In this document: piece by piece, positions 1 through 6,162 of the stretch
How positions within the stretch are numbered: position 1 is the stretch's first letter
Layout: each line of letters opens with the position of its first letter
Assembly (NCBI GenBank): GCA_964408155.1
Contig: CAYOYJ010000113.1
Location: forward strand, 1 to 8,326
Direction of reading: 5' to 3'
DNA length: 8,326 nucleotides
Source: JAAYKM01 sp964408155
Lineage (GTDB): Bacteria > Desulfobacterota > Syntrophia > Syntrophales > JAAYKM01
The notes under the pieces: model-generated
Database searches by the model: none
Told to the model about the DNA's origin: nothing
The model's input: the letters and a program-made list of their open reading frames with translations, nothing else
Made by a program: the position numbers and the translations under genes

Positions 1-94
1 CCTCCTGATTCGCTATCACAATGGGATCGCCGCTTTCCATGACGGCGACACACGAGTTCGTTGTTCCCAGATCGATACCGATTATTTTTGCCAT
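1..94 (-). CDS. dnaK: DnaK (Hsp70 chaperone), N-terminal fragment, cut by the window edge
   Basis: Only the first 31 codons are present. They read MAKIIGIDLGTTNSCVAV and continue to the edge; this is the N-terminal phosphate-1 loop of the Hsp70 actin-like ATPase domain (IDLGTTNS), which is close to invariant in bacterial DnaK. DnaK is the cytoplasmic ATP-driven chaperone that binds exposed hydrophobic peptides and works with DnaJ and the exchange factor GrpE. The start is firm: ATG is preceded by a near-perfect Shine-Dalgarno sequence, and grpE ends 62 bp upstream on the same strand, the common grpE-dnaK order. The rest of the gene lies outside the window, so nothing can be said about the substrate-binding domain. 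Confidence 0.96.
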   Translation of the reverse strand, partial: MAKIIGIDLGTTNSCVAVMESGDPIVIANQE

Positions 95-104
95 TTCTGT
101 TTTT

Positions 105-111
105 CCTCCTT
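105..111 (-). promoter_or_regulatory. Strong ribosome binding site of dnaK
   Basis: On the minus strand AAGGAGG stands 10 nt before the dnaK ATG at 94. It matches the anti-Shine-Dalgarno core in full and is clearly stronger than the sites before gmhA and grpE, consistent with higher translation of DnaK than of its upstream neighbours. A small 5-bp inverted repeat (AATCT/AGATT, 115-129) lies just upstream and leaves the site exposed. No separate promoter was recognised in the 62 bp grpE-dnaK gap. Confidence 0.75.
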
Positions 112-156
112 CACAATCTCTCGCAGATTATTTGCACATCTTCCTTTTATTTCCTG

Positions 157-717
157 TTATTTCTTGCAGACACAGACTTTCGCCGGTCGGATCAATCGTC
201 CGTTCAGAAGATAACCTTTCTCCAGTTGGGTTACAACCTGATTGGCTTCATGTTCCGGACTTTCCACCTGCATGAAGGCTTCATGAATATTCGGATCGAA
301 CGCCTGACCTTCCGCGTCAATCGCCTGAACACCGTGCTTTTGCAGACAGCAGCACAACTGGTCCTGGAGCATCCGGAGTCCTTCCCGGAAGGCCTCGAAA
401 TCGGCGGAATTTTCCGCACAGACCAGGGCTCTATCCATCCCGTCAATCAGGGGCAGCAGATCCTTGATGAGGTTTTCGTTACCGTATTTGATGGTATCCT
501 GTTTGTCCCTGGCCGCTCTCTTCTTAAAATTATCGAGGTCGGCCAGCGCTCTCAGATATTTGTCGTAATTATCCGCCGCTTCTCTTTCTTTTACCTGGAT
601 GATGTTTTCCAGATCTTCCTCGCCGACCGACAGGGATTCCGATTTTAACGCTTCTTCCGCGTCGCTGCTGATTTCGACCTGATCCTGGATATTCTCTTTT
701 TTAAATTTCTTTGTCAT
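157..717 (-). CDS. grpE: GrpE, nucleotide exchange factor for DnaK
   Basis: GrpE releases ADP from DnaK and so resets the chaperone cycle in the cytoplasm. The 186-residue product has the expected plan: an acidic, low-complexity N terminus (about 1-45), a long charged helix likely to form the dimeric coiled coil (about 40-95), and the C-terminal beta domain with the family signature FDPNIHEAF (140-148), VESPEHEANQVV (151-162) and KGYLLNGRLIRPAKV (167-181). I chose ATG at 717, which has GAGGAG (731-736) upstream, though the 13 nt spacing is long. In-frame ATG at 741 and TTG at 753 would add 8 or 12 residues (the longer start overlapping the gmhA stop) but have no good ribosome site. It follows gmhA closely and precedes dnaK, so it is probably cotranscribed. 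Unusual: a run of three cysteines at 122-124, plus C100, C182 and C184. Confidence 0.96.
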   Translation of the reverse strand: MTKKFKKENIQDQVEISSDAEEALKSESLSVGEEDLENIIQVKEREAADNYDKYLRALADLDNFKKRAARDKQDTIKYGNENLIKDLLPLIDGMDRALVCAENSADFEAFREGLRMLQDQLCCCLQKHGVQAIDAEGQAFDPNIHEAFMQVESPEHEANQVVTQLEKGYLLNGRLIRPAKVCVCKK

Positions 718-749
718 GTACGGATATCTTCTCCTCGCCATGTTTTTTC

Positions 750-1334
750 TCAATTTACTTCCGGCCGTTGGAAAAGCTTGAAATCGACCATCTCGCAGAT
801 CACATGCCCCGCCGTGATGTGGACCTCCTGGATACGCGCCGTGCTGGTCGACGGCACAGTCAGGATGTAATCACACATTCTGACCATATCGCCCCCATCC
901 TTGCCGGTAAAACCGACGGTAACCAAACCGTTTTTTCTGGCTGTCTCCAATCCCTTCATCACGTTGGACGATTTTCCGCTGGTACTTAACCCCCAGGCCA
1001 CATCACCGGGTTGCCCGATCGCCCGGATCTGTTTGCTGAATATCTCGGAAAAATCGTAGTCGTTACCGATGCTCGTGATGACGGCACTGTCCGCCGCCAA
1101 CGAAACGGCCGGCAAGGGTGGTCGCTCAATCCGGAAACGGTTTACAAACTCCGCCGCCAGATGCTGCGAATCCGACGAACTGCCGCCGTTGCCGAAGATC
1201 AGGATCTTATTGCCGTTTTCGAGACATTTTTTTATGACTTCGACAATGCCGACCAGACGTGACAGATTTTCGTTGATGAAAACCTCCTTCACATGGCAGC
1301 TTTCCTTGAATATTTTTACAATCATATCTTCCAT
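750..1334 (-). CDS. gmhA: Phosphoheptose isomerase (SIS domain, GmhA type)
   Basis: GmhA converts sedoheptulose 7-phosphate to D-glycero-D-manno-heptose 7-phosphate, the first step to ADP-heptose for the LPS core. The 194-residue product is close to E. coli GmhA in length and is one SIS domain: phosphate-binding FGNGGSSSDSQH (47-58), STSGKSSNV (117-125) and TGKDGG (143-148). The residues expected to bind zinc or act in catalysis are present with GmhA spacing: H58, E62, Q169 and H177, matching E. coli H61, E65, Q172 and H180. DiaA, the related replication initiator protein, lacks the glutamate and last histidine, so DiaA is less likely. I prefer ATG 1334, which has GAGGAAA 11 nt upstream and matches the E. 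coli N terminus; ATG 1358 would add eight residues but has no ribosome site and would overlap a hairpin. It is the first gene of a probable gmhA-grpE-dnaK unit. Confidence 0.9.
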   Translation of the reverse strand: MEDMIVKIFKESCHVKEVFINENLSRLVGIVEVIKKCLENGNKILIFGNGGSSSDSQHLAAEFVNRFRIERPPLPAVSLAADSAVITSIGNDYDFSEIFSKQIRAIGQPGDVAWGLSTSGKSSNVMKGLETARKNGLVTVGFTGKDGGDMVRMCDYILTVPSTSTARIQEVHITAGHVICEMVDFKLFQRPEVN

Positions 1335-1360
1335 GGTTGTTCTCGTTTCCTCGCTCATCG

Positions 1361-1376
1361 GGGCGCCGGAGCGCCC
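1361..1376 (-). other. GC-rich hairpin at the predicted 5' end of the gmhA-grpE-dnaK mRNA
   Basis: The sequence GGGCGC, a 4-nt loop, then GCGCCC forms a perfect 6-bp all-G/C stem. It sits between the predicted transcription start (about 1381) and the preferred gmhA start (1334), so the transcript would begin almost directly with this stem-loop. Such 5' stems are known to protect some mRNAs from 5'-end-dependent decay; that role here is an inference. There is no T-run after it on either strand, so it is not an intrinsic terminator. Confidence 0.5.
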
Positions 1377-1387
1377 AACGCTTCGCT

Positions 1388-1416
1388 AATATAGTTATCG
1401 CCCCATACCCTGTCAA
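1388..1416 (-). promoter_or_regulatory. Sigma70-type promoter of gmhA-grpE-dnaK
   Basis: On the minus strand TTGACA (1416-1411, perfect -35) is followed by exactly 17 nt and TATATT (1393-1388, five of six -10 positions). Predicted transcription start is near 1381, giving a leader of about 47 nt to the gmhA ATG at 1334. An A/T-rich stretch (about 1429-1442) lies upstream of the -35 box. No CIRCE inverted repeat (HrcA operator) is seen near this promoter, and no sigma32-type pair is seen on this strand. Confidence 0.75.
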
Positions 1417-1483
1417 GGCCGTCTCCGGGAATAATTCTTTCAGCTTGAGGCGTCTTTTTTTAATTTTCAGGCGGATGAAAAGA

Positions 1484-1519
1484 AAGGGGCCGGTTTCTTT
1501 CAAAAGAAGCCGGCCCCTT
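1484..1519 (-). terminator. Rho-independent terminator after the PHP-domain gene
   Basis: An inverted repeat with 16-nt arms (1484-1499 and 1504-1519) surrounds a 4-nt loop. Ten outer base pairs are perfect with core GGGGCCGG/CCGGCCCC; the inner pairs include one that is G-T on the plus strand and A-C in the minus-strand RNA. On the minus strand the stem is followed by TTTCTTTTC, the expected U-rich tail, so it ends transcription coming from the PHP gene that stops at 1574. It insulates that gene from the gmhA promoter just downstream. The rest of the 1417-1573 stretch shows no gene. Confidence 0.88.
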
Positions 1520-1573
1520 CATGGATTTGGTGAAGCAGGACTGAAGCATGCTTCAAACACTTTGGAACGATAT

Positions 1574-2224
1574 TCAATGATGTTTTCGTCGCACGAGTTG
1601 CTCCGCGTTTTGGAAAACCCTGTCGATCTCGTCTTCGTCAAGACCCGCGCCGGCTGCCGTCATACGGGCAAACCCCTTCGTCACCAGGTCCCCCGGCGCA
1701 TGGGAGTCGGTATTCAGTACAAGGGCAACGCCATGCTTTCTGGCGCACCGGACCACATGTCCGTTGGTCAGGCTGTGCCCCTTCCGAGTGGATACTTCGA
1801 AGCGAATTCCGTTTTTCGCCGCCAGCACCGCTACCTCATCCGTAACCAGTCCCGGGTGGGCCAGGATATCGATGTCGGCGGCAACCGCAGCCAGGTTGGT
1901 TCCTTCCTTTACCGGTTCCACGATGGTTTCCCCATGAACCACTATAATCTGCGCACCGAGACGCCGGGCTTCTTTCGCCAGTTCACCGATATGCGCCGGC
2001 GGCACATGGGTCAGCTCGATTCCGGGAATAACTTGAATCGTACCGGCTTCTTCCAGTTGTTTGCAGACCTTGACCATCCGCGGCACGATAAAATCGAGAT
2101 TCGACAGGTCGGCATGGTCGGTCATGGCGATGGCCTGATAACCTTTATCGACGGCCCTGCGGACCAGCTCCGATGGAATCAGTTCGCCGTCGCTGAAAAT
2201 GGTGTGGGTATGCAGATCGATCAT
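1574..2224 (-). CDS. PHP-domain metal-dependent phosphoesterase (histidinol phosphatase-like)
   Basis: The 216-residue protein is a single PHP domain, a trinuclear metal phosphoesterase fold found in histidinol phosphatases, polymerase proofreading domains and nucleoside phosphate phosphatases. Visible ligand motifs in order: HTHT (5-8), D12, TDHAD (35-39), GIEL (68-71), VVHGE (95-99), LAHPG (121-125) and NTDSHAPGD (171-179). A patch RKGHSLTNGH (147-156) recalls proteins named histidinol phosphate phosphatase domain-containing in databases. The exact substrate cannot be read from sequence: there are no his genes nearby, so a role in histidine synthesis is not supported by context. The start is good, with GGAG 6 nt before ATG. 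It is transcribed alone, divergent from lptF and closed by a strong terminator. Its promoter is unclear; a weak candidate is TTGTCA at 2267-2262. Confidence 0.87.
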   Translation of the reverse strand: MIDLHTHTIFSDGELIPSELVRRAVDKGYQAIAMTDHADLSNLDFIVPRMVKVCKQLEEAGTIQVIPGIELTHVPPAHIGELAKEARRLGAQIIVVHGETIVEPVKEGTNLAAVAADIDILAHPGLVTDEVAVLAAKNGIRFEVSTRKGHSLTNGHVVRCARKHGVALVLNTDSHAPGDLVTKGFARMTAAGAGLDEDEIDRVFQNAEQLVRRKHH

Positions 2225-2357
2225 GTTTTTCTCCAGTTAATTAGGTCTGAATGGATTCGTTTGACAAATTACGCTGATTGCCTGATTTTTCTTGCACATT
2301 TCACCGTTTTTTGCAAACCATTCCTCGCAGACAATCCTTAGTCAGGCCAGTTTATGG

Positions 2358-2386
2358 TTGTCAAAAAACCGTTTGACGCATATATT
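2358..2386 (+). promoter_or_regulatory. Predicted sigma70-type promoter of lptF-lptG
   Basis: TTGTCA (2358-2363, five of six -35 positions) is followed by exactly 17 nt and TATATT (2381-2386, five of six -10 positions). The predicted start near 2393 leaves a leader of roughly 27 nt before the lptF ATG at 2420. The rest of the 195 bp divergent intergenic region (2225-2419) contains no ORF that looks like a gene and no hairpin with a T-run. Confidence 0.6.
2360..2377. repeat. Inverted repeat inside the lptF promoter spacer, possible operator
   Basis: GTCAAA (2360-2365) and TTTGAC (2372-2377) form a perfect 6-bp inverted repeat with a 6-nt spacer. It overlaps the -35 box and spacer of the predicted lptF promoter, where a bound repressor would block RNA polymerase. 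A related element, TTTGACAAA, occurs at 2260-2268 in the same intergenic region. Function is an inference; short A/T-rich repeats also occur by chance. Confidence 0.35.
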
Positions 2387-2419
2387 TCCCCCAACAACGG
2401 ATGTCGGATATAAGAACAT

Positions 2420-3556
2420 ATGACTAAAATCCTGTATCGCTACCTTCTGAAAGAGATCTCCCTGCCCTTTTTCATGATCCTTTTGATTCTTACTTTTGTT
2501 CTGCTCATGGGAAAAACGCTGCGGTTGATGGATCTGATGGTCAACAAGGGGGTGCAGTCCGGCGACATCGCCCTGCTGATCGCCTTTTTAATGCCGTCAC
2601 TCCTGATTTACACGATCCCCGTTTCTCTGTTGATTTCGATTTTGATCGGCGTGGGACGTCTTTCCGGCGACAACGAGATCACGGTTATGAAATCTTCCGG
2701 AGTCAGTCTGTACCAGCTATATGTTCCCGTTCTGTTTTTCGCCTGTCTGGCTTTTCTGGCCACGGCGGCCATGTCTTTTCTGCTGGTCCCCGCCGGGAAT
2801 ACGGCGACAAAAAATCTTCTGTTCGCCATTGCGCAGCAAAAAGCCAGCGTCGGCATCCAGGAAAAGGTCTTCAACGACGATTTCCAAGGCGTTCTGATCT
2901 ATGCCGACCATATACCTCAAAGCGGAGATTATCTGGAAGGGGTGATTATCTCCGACCGCCGTCCCGGACAGGAGCCGGCAACAATCTTTGCCAAAAGGGC
3001 CTATCTGATCTCGGACCCGGATAATCTTTCCTTGAATATGCGCCTGGAATCAGGCATATCTTCCAACACAGACCTGCATCGTTCGACCTACCGCCAGATG
3101 ATCTTTCAAACCTACGACATCAATCTGGATATCGGCGCCTCCTTGTCCGGTCCGCCTCAAAAGGACACACGGGAAATGACTTTTCAGGAGCTTCTTTCCG
3201 AGATCGGCAAAAGCGGTCTGAAACAAGAGGCGCTGGGTGAATTGATGACGGAACTGTATAAAAAAATTACCATTCCCCTTTCCTGCATCATTTTCGCCGC
3301 CATGGGGTTGCCGCTGGCCATCCGACCGCAGCGTTCGGCAAAAGCCCGAGGGTTTGTCATCGGGCTTTTTATTATTCTTGCCTATTATCTCCTGCAGCTG
3401 GGGAGCGACGCCCTGGTGGAAATGGGGCGTCTTACGCCGCTGATAGGCGCGGGCGGCACAACAGTCGTCTTTTTCATCGCCGCCGTCTGGCTTTGCCTAA
3501 GATCCGCCCGGGATAAATCCATACCGGGTTTTGATATCCGTTTGCGGAAGCAATAA
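2420..3556 (+). CDS. lptF: LptF/LptG-family lipopolysaccharide export permease (first of pair)
   Basis: This is an inner-membrane subunit of the LptB2FG ABC exporter, which extracts lipopolysaccharide from the inner membrane and passes it to the periplasmic bridge LptC-LptA. The 378-residue protein has the family layout (older names YjgP/YjgQ): three N-terminal membrane segments (about 12-31, 52-78, 101-124), a periplasmic beta-jellyroll region (about 130-275) and three C-terminal segments (about 284-302, 311-330, 339-360). The cytoplasmic loop with GRLSGDNEITVMKSSGVS (79-96) is the coupling region typical of the family. The ATG is fixed by an in-frame stop 9 nt upstream; the ribosome site is weak. 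lptG follows after 24 bp, so the two are an operon. Which of the pair is F or G is assigned by order; lptF normally comes first. The ATPase gene lptB is not in the window. Confidence 0.92.
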   Translation: MTKILYRYLLKEISLPFFMILLILTFVLLMGKTLRLMDLMVNKGVQSGDIALLIAFLMPSLLIYTIPVSLLISILIGVGRLSGDNEITVMKSSGVSLYQLYVPVLFFACLAFLATAAMSFLLVPAGNTATKNLLFAIAQQKASVGIQEKVFNDDFQGVLIYADHIPQSGDYLEGVIISDRRPGQEPATIFAKRAYLISDPDNLSLNMRLESGISSNTDLHRSTYRQMIFQTYDINLDIGASLSGPPQKDTREMTFQELLSEIGKSGLKQEALGELMTELYKKITIPLSCIIFAAMGLPLAIRPQRSAKARGFVIGLFIILAYYLLQLGSDALVEMGRLTPLIGAGGTTVVFFIAAVWLCLRSARDKSIPGFDIRLRKQ

Positions 3557-3580
3557 AAGAACTTTCTTGAATTCGAGCAT

Positions 3581-4660
3581 ATGAAGATTATTGATCGCTA
3601 TATTCTGAAAGAATTTTTCCTGTTCCTGCTCATGATTATGAGTCTTTTCGTGACGCTGTTTATTATCATTGATTTCTTTGAACGACTGAAACTCTTTCTG
3701 AATAACAATGCTTCCCTTAGTCAGATGGGTTCTTTTATCTTCTATCAAATCCCCATGATTGTGTCCCTGACCCTTCCGGTGGCTGTCCTGATCGCGACTC
3801 TGATCACCCTGAGTACGTTTTCCCGCAACAGTGAACTCACCGCCATGAAGGCCAACGGCATCAGCATTTACCGCATTGCTTCACCTGTTTTTCTGTCTGC
3901 GGTCGTCATCAGCTTTTTCCTTTTTTTCTTCAGTGAATGGGTGACCCCCATGGCCAATCAGAAGGCGGATCATATCAAGTATGTGGAGATTAAAAAACAG
4001 CAGGCCCGGGGAAGTTTTAAGCAATCTCAGATCTGGTATCGGGGAACGGACGGCATTTACAATTTCAACCTGTATGATCAAAAGACGGGCACAATCCAGG
4101 GCGTATCCCTGTACTTCATGACACAAGATTTTCGGCTTCGGATGCAGATCAGCGCCGAGAAGGCCGTCTGGGAAAAAAACCACTGGTTGGGGCAGAACGT
4201 CCAGGTGATCTCTTTTTCCGCAGACGGTCTGCCCGACATAAAAAAACACGAACGCATGCCGCTGCCGATCCGGGAAACACCGGTCGACTTCGAGGCGGTT
4301 CAAAAGTCGCCGGATAAGATGGGTTACTTTGAGTTGAAAACGTATATCGACAAACTGGACGAAGAAGGAACGGACGTCAACCCTTACCTGACCGACCTGC
4401 ATGCCAAGGTCGCCTTCGCGTTTGTCACGCTGATTTTAACGGCGATCGGCGTGATATTTTCCGTGCATGCGGAACGGAGCGGCGGCGTCGCCCGCAGCAT
4501 CGGTTTGGGCATTGTCATCGGGTTTTCCTACTGGATCGTCCACGCCTTTTCCGTGTCGTTGGGACGATCCGGCACCATTGCGCCCCTTCCGGCGGCCTGG
4601 GCCGCAAACGCCGTCTTTGTGATCCTGGCCCTGGTTCTCGGCCGCCGCATCAGGACATAG
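3581..4660 (+). CDS. lptG: LptF/LptG-family lipopolysaccharide export permease (second of pair)
   Basis: This is the partner permease of LptF in the LptB2FG lipopolysaccharide exporter. The 359-residue protein repeats the same plan: membrane segments at about 11-33, 52-80 and 98-120, a periplasmic beta-rich domain (about 130-270) and segments at about 274-294, 303-325 and 335-354. The coupling loop STFSRNSELTAMKANGIS (78-95) aligns with the equivalent loop of the upstream gene, showing that the two are distant paralogues. The ATG at 3581 has only a weak ribosome site (GAG a few bases upstream), so its translation may depend on the upstream gene, whose stop is 24 bp away. The gene ends 24 bp from the stop of the convergent ahcY, with no terminator hairpin between. 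Confidence 0.92.
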   Translation: MKIIDRYILKEFFLFLLMIMSLFVTLFIIIDFFERLKLFLNNNASLSQMGSFIFYQIPMIVSLTLPVAVLIATLITLSTFSRNSELTAMKANGISIYRIASPVFLSAVVISFFLFFFSEWVTPMANQKADHIKYVEIKKQQARGSFKQSQIWYRGTDGIYNFNLYDQKTGTIQGVSLYFMTQDFRLRMQISAEKAVWEKNHWLGQNVQVISFSADGLPDIKKHERMPLPIRETPVDFEAVQKSPDKMGYFELKTYIDKLDEEGTDVNPYLTDLHAKVAFAFVTLILTAIGVIFSVHAERSGGVARSIGLGIVIGFSYWIVHAFSVSLGRSGTIAPLPAAWAANAVFVILALVLGRRIRT

Positions 4661-4684
4661 AAGCAGACCGATGTGCTGTTGCGA

Positions 4685-6109
4685 TCAGTAGCGATAATAA
4701 TCCGGTTTATAAGGACCCGCCACGGGCACGCCGATATAATCGGCCTGCTTGCGGGTAAGCTGGGTCAGGCAGGCCCCGACCCGTTTCAGGTGGAGTCTGG
4801 CGACCTCCTCATCGAGCACCTTGCTCAGCCTGTAAACACCCGGTTTGTAAGCATTTGAAACAAGATCGATCTGGGCCAGGCACTGGTTGGTAAAACTGTT
4901 GCTCATGACGAAGCTCGGATGGCCCGTCGCACAACCGAGATTGACCAGCCTGCCTTCGGCCAGAATGAGGATGGATCGCCCCGATTCAACGTACCAGCGG
5001 TCCACCTGGGGCTTGATGTTCTCTTTCCGGCACCCGGGGTTGTTCTCCAGGTAATGCATGTCGATTTCACTGTCGAAATGACCGATATTGCAGACGATCG
5101 CCTCGTCTTTCATCCGCTCCATATGTTCACTGCGGATGACATCGCAGCATCCCGTCGCCGTGATGAAAATATCCCCTTCCTCCACAACGTCCTCCAGTGT
5201 TTTTACCGGATATCCCTCCATGGCGGCCTGAAGGGCGCAGATCGGATCGATTTCGGTAACGACCACCCTGGCGCCCAGGCTCTTCATGGAATGGGCGCTG
5301 CCCTTGCCCACATCGCCGTACCCGCAAACGACGACCATTTTCCCGGCAATCATGATATCCGTCGCCCTTTTGATTCCGTCGGCCAGAGACTCGCGGCAGC
5401 CGTACAGGTTGTCGAATTTTGATTTCGTAACGGAATCATTGACATTGATCGCGGGGAAAAGCAATTCTCCCGCGGACGCCATCTGGTAAAGACGATGCAC
5501 GTCGGTTGTCGTTTCCTCGGAGACGCCCCGGATACCGGCCGCGATCTTTTGCCATTTCTGCGGAGCGACTTTCAGCGAATGCCTTAATCTCTCCATAATG
5601 ATGGACATTTCGCGATGCTCCTGAGGTTCATCCAGCAAACCGGGATTCTTTTCCACTTTCACGCCCTGATGGATCAGCATGGTCGCGTCTCCGCCGTCGT
5701 CGACGATCAGATCCGGTCCGGACCCATCGGGCCAGGTGAGGGCCTGCTCCGTACACCACCAGTACTCCTCGAGGGTCTCGCCTTTCCAGGCAAAGACCGC
5801 CGCCGATCCCGCAGCCGCAATGGCAGCGGCCGCATGATCCTGCGTGGAAAAAATATTACACGAAGCCCAGCGGAGATCGGCGCCCAGAATCTTCAGGGTT
5901 TCGATCAAAAGCGCCGTCTGGATGGTCATGTGCAGACTGCCCGTAATCTTCAGTCCCTTCAGGGGCTGCGTGGGACCGTATTTCCCGCGAATCGCCATCA
6001 GACCCGGCATTTCGTTCTCCGACAGGGCGATCTCTTTTCTTCCCCATTCGGCCTGACTCATATCCGCCACTTTACAGGGCAAGGACATCTCTATTTCAAG
6101 AAAACTCAT
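4685..6109 (-). CDS. ahcY: Adenosylhomocysteinase (S-adenosyl-L-homocysteine hydrolase)
   Basis: AhcY reversibly splits S-adenosylhomocysteine into adenosine and homocysteine using tightly bound NAD, removing the product that inhibits methyltransferases. The 474-residue product has substrate-domain motifs HMT (60-62) and DDGGD (137-141), SEETTT (197-202), the catalytic stretch DSVTKSKFDN (225-234), the Rossmann NAD loop GYGDVG (263-268), NIGHFD (341-346), HPSFVMSNSF (397-406) and the C-terminal tail KPDYYRY, which completes the NAD site of the neighbouring subunit. Compared with the roughly 430-residue animal enzyme it carries an insert of about 40 residues (near 148-190) after the DDGGD motif, as in many bacterial enzymes. 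I start it at ATG 6109 because GGGAG lies 8 nt before it; ATG 6115 is only 2 nt from that site. It follows metK by 53 bp and is probably cotranscribed. Confidence 0.97.
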   Translation of the reverse strand: MSFLEIEMSLPCKVADMSQAEWGRKEIALSENEMPGLMAIRGKYGPTQPLKGLKITGSLHMTIQTALLIETLKILGADLRWASCNIFSTQDHAAAAIAAAGSAAVFAWKGETLEEYWWCTEQALTWPDGSGPDLIVDDGGDATMLIHQGVKVEKNPGLLDEPQEHREMSIIMERLRHSLKVAPQKWQKIAAGIRGVSEETTTDVHRLYQMASAGELLFPAINVNDSVTKSKFDNLYGCRESLADGIKRATDIMIAGKMVVVCGYGDVGKGSAHSMKSLGARVVVTEIDPICALQAAMEGYPVKTLEDVVEEGDIFITATGCCDVIRSEHMERMKDEAIVCNIGHFDSEIDMHYLENNPGCRKENIKPQVDRWYVESGRSILILAEGRLVNLGCATGHPSFVMSNSFTNQCLAQIDLVSNAYKPGVYRLSKVLDEEVARLHLKRVGACLTQLTRKQADYIGVPVAGPYKPDYYRY

Positions 6110-6117
6110 GTTCATCA

Positions 6118-6122
6118 CTCCC
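6118..6122 (-). promoter_or_regulatory. Ribosome binding site that decides the ahcY start
   Basis: On the minus strand GGGAG is followed by two nearby in-frame ATG codons, at 6115 (2 nt spacing) and 6109 (8 nt spacing). Only the second has workable spacing, so translation most likely starts at 6109. The metK-ahcY gap holds no convincing riboswitch; it contains only a GATC-CC-GATC repeat (6142-6151) and a 4-bp stem. Confidence 0.6.
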
Positions 6123-6162
6123 GGAAACAGACGTTAAAAACGATCCCGATCTCTCTGAATGA

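Noticed and set aside
1401..1408. CCCCATAC resembling a sigma32 -10 box upstream of the chaperone unit
   Set aside because: It lies on the plus strand, opposite to gmhA-grpE-dnaK, and has no CTTGAA-like -35 partner at suitable spacing.
2261..2289. TTGACA on the plus strand as a second lptF promoter
   Set aside because: At 17 bp spacing the -10 position reads GATTTT, a poor match, while TTGTCA-17-TATATT closer to the gene is much better.
1337..2341. A 334-codon plus-strand open frame covering the PHP gene region
   Set aside because: It is antisense to the PHP-domain gene, runs across a strong terminator hairpin and a promoter, has a low-complexity basic translation with no recognisable motif, and is explained by the codon pattern of the real gene.
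4730..4744. GCCGAT-ATA-ATCGGC hairpin near the lptG/ahcY junction as a terminator
   Set aside because: The stem is only 6 bp, lies within the ahcY coding sequence and has no T-run on either side.
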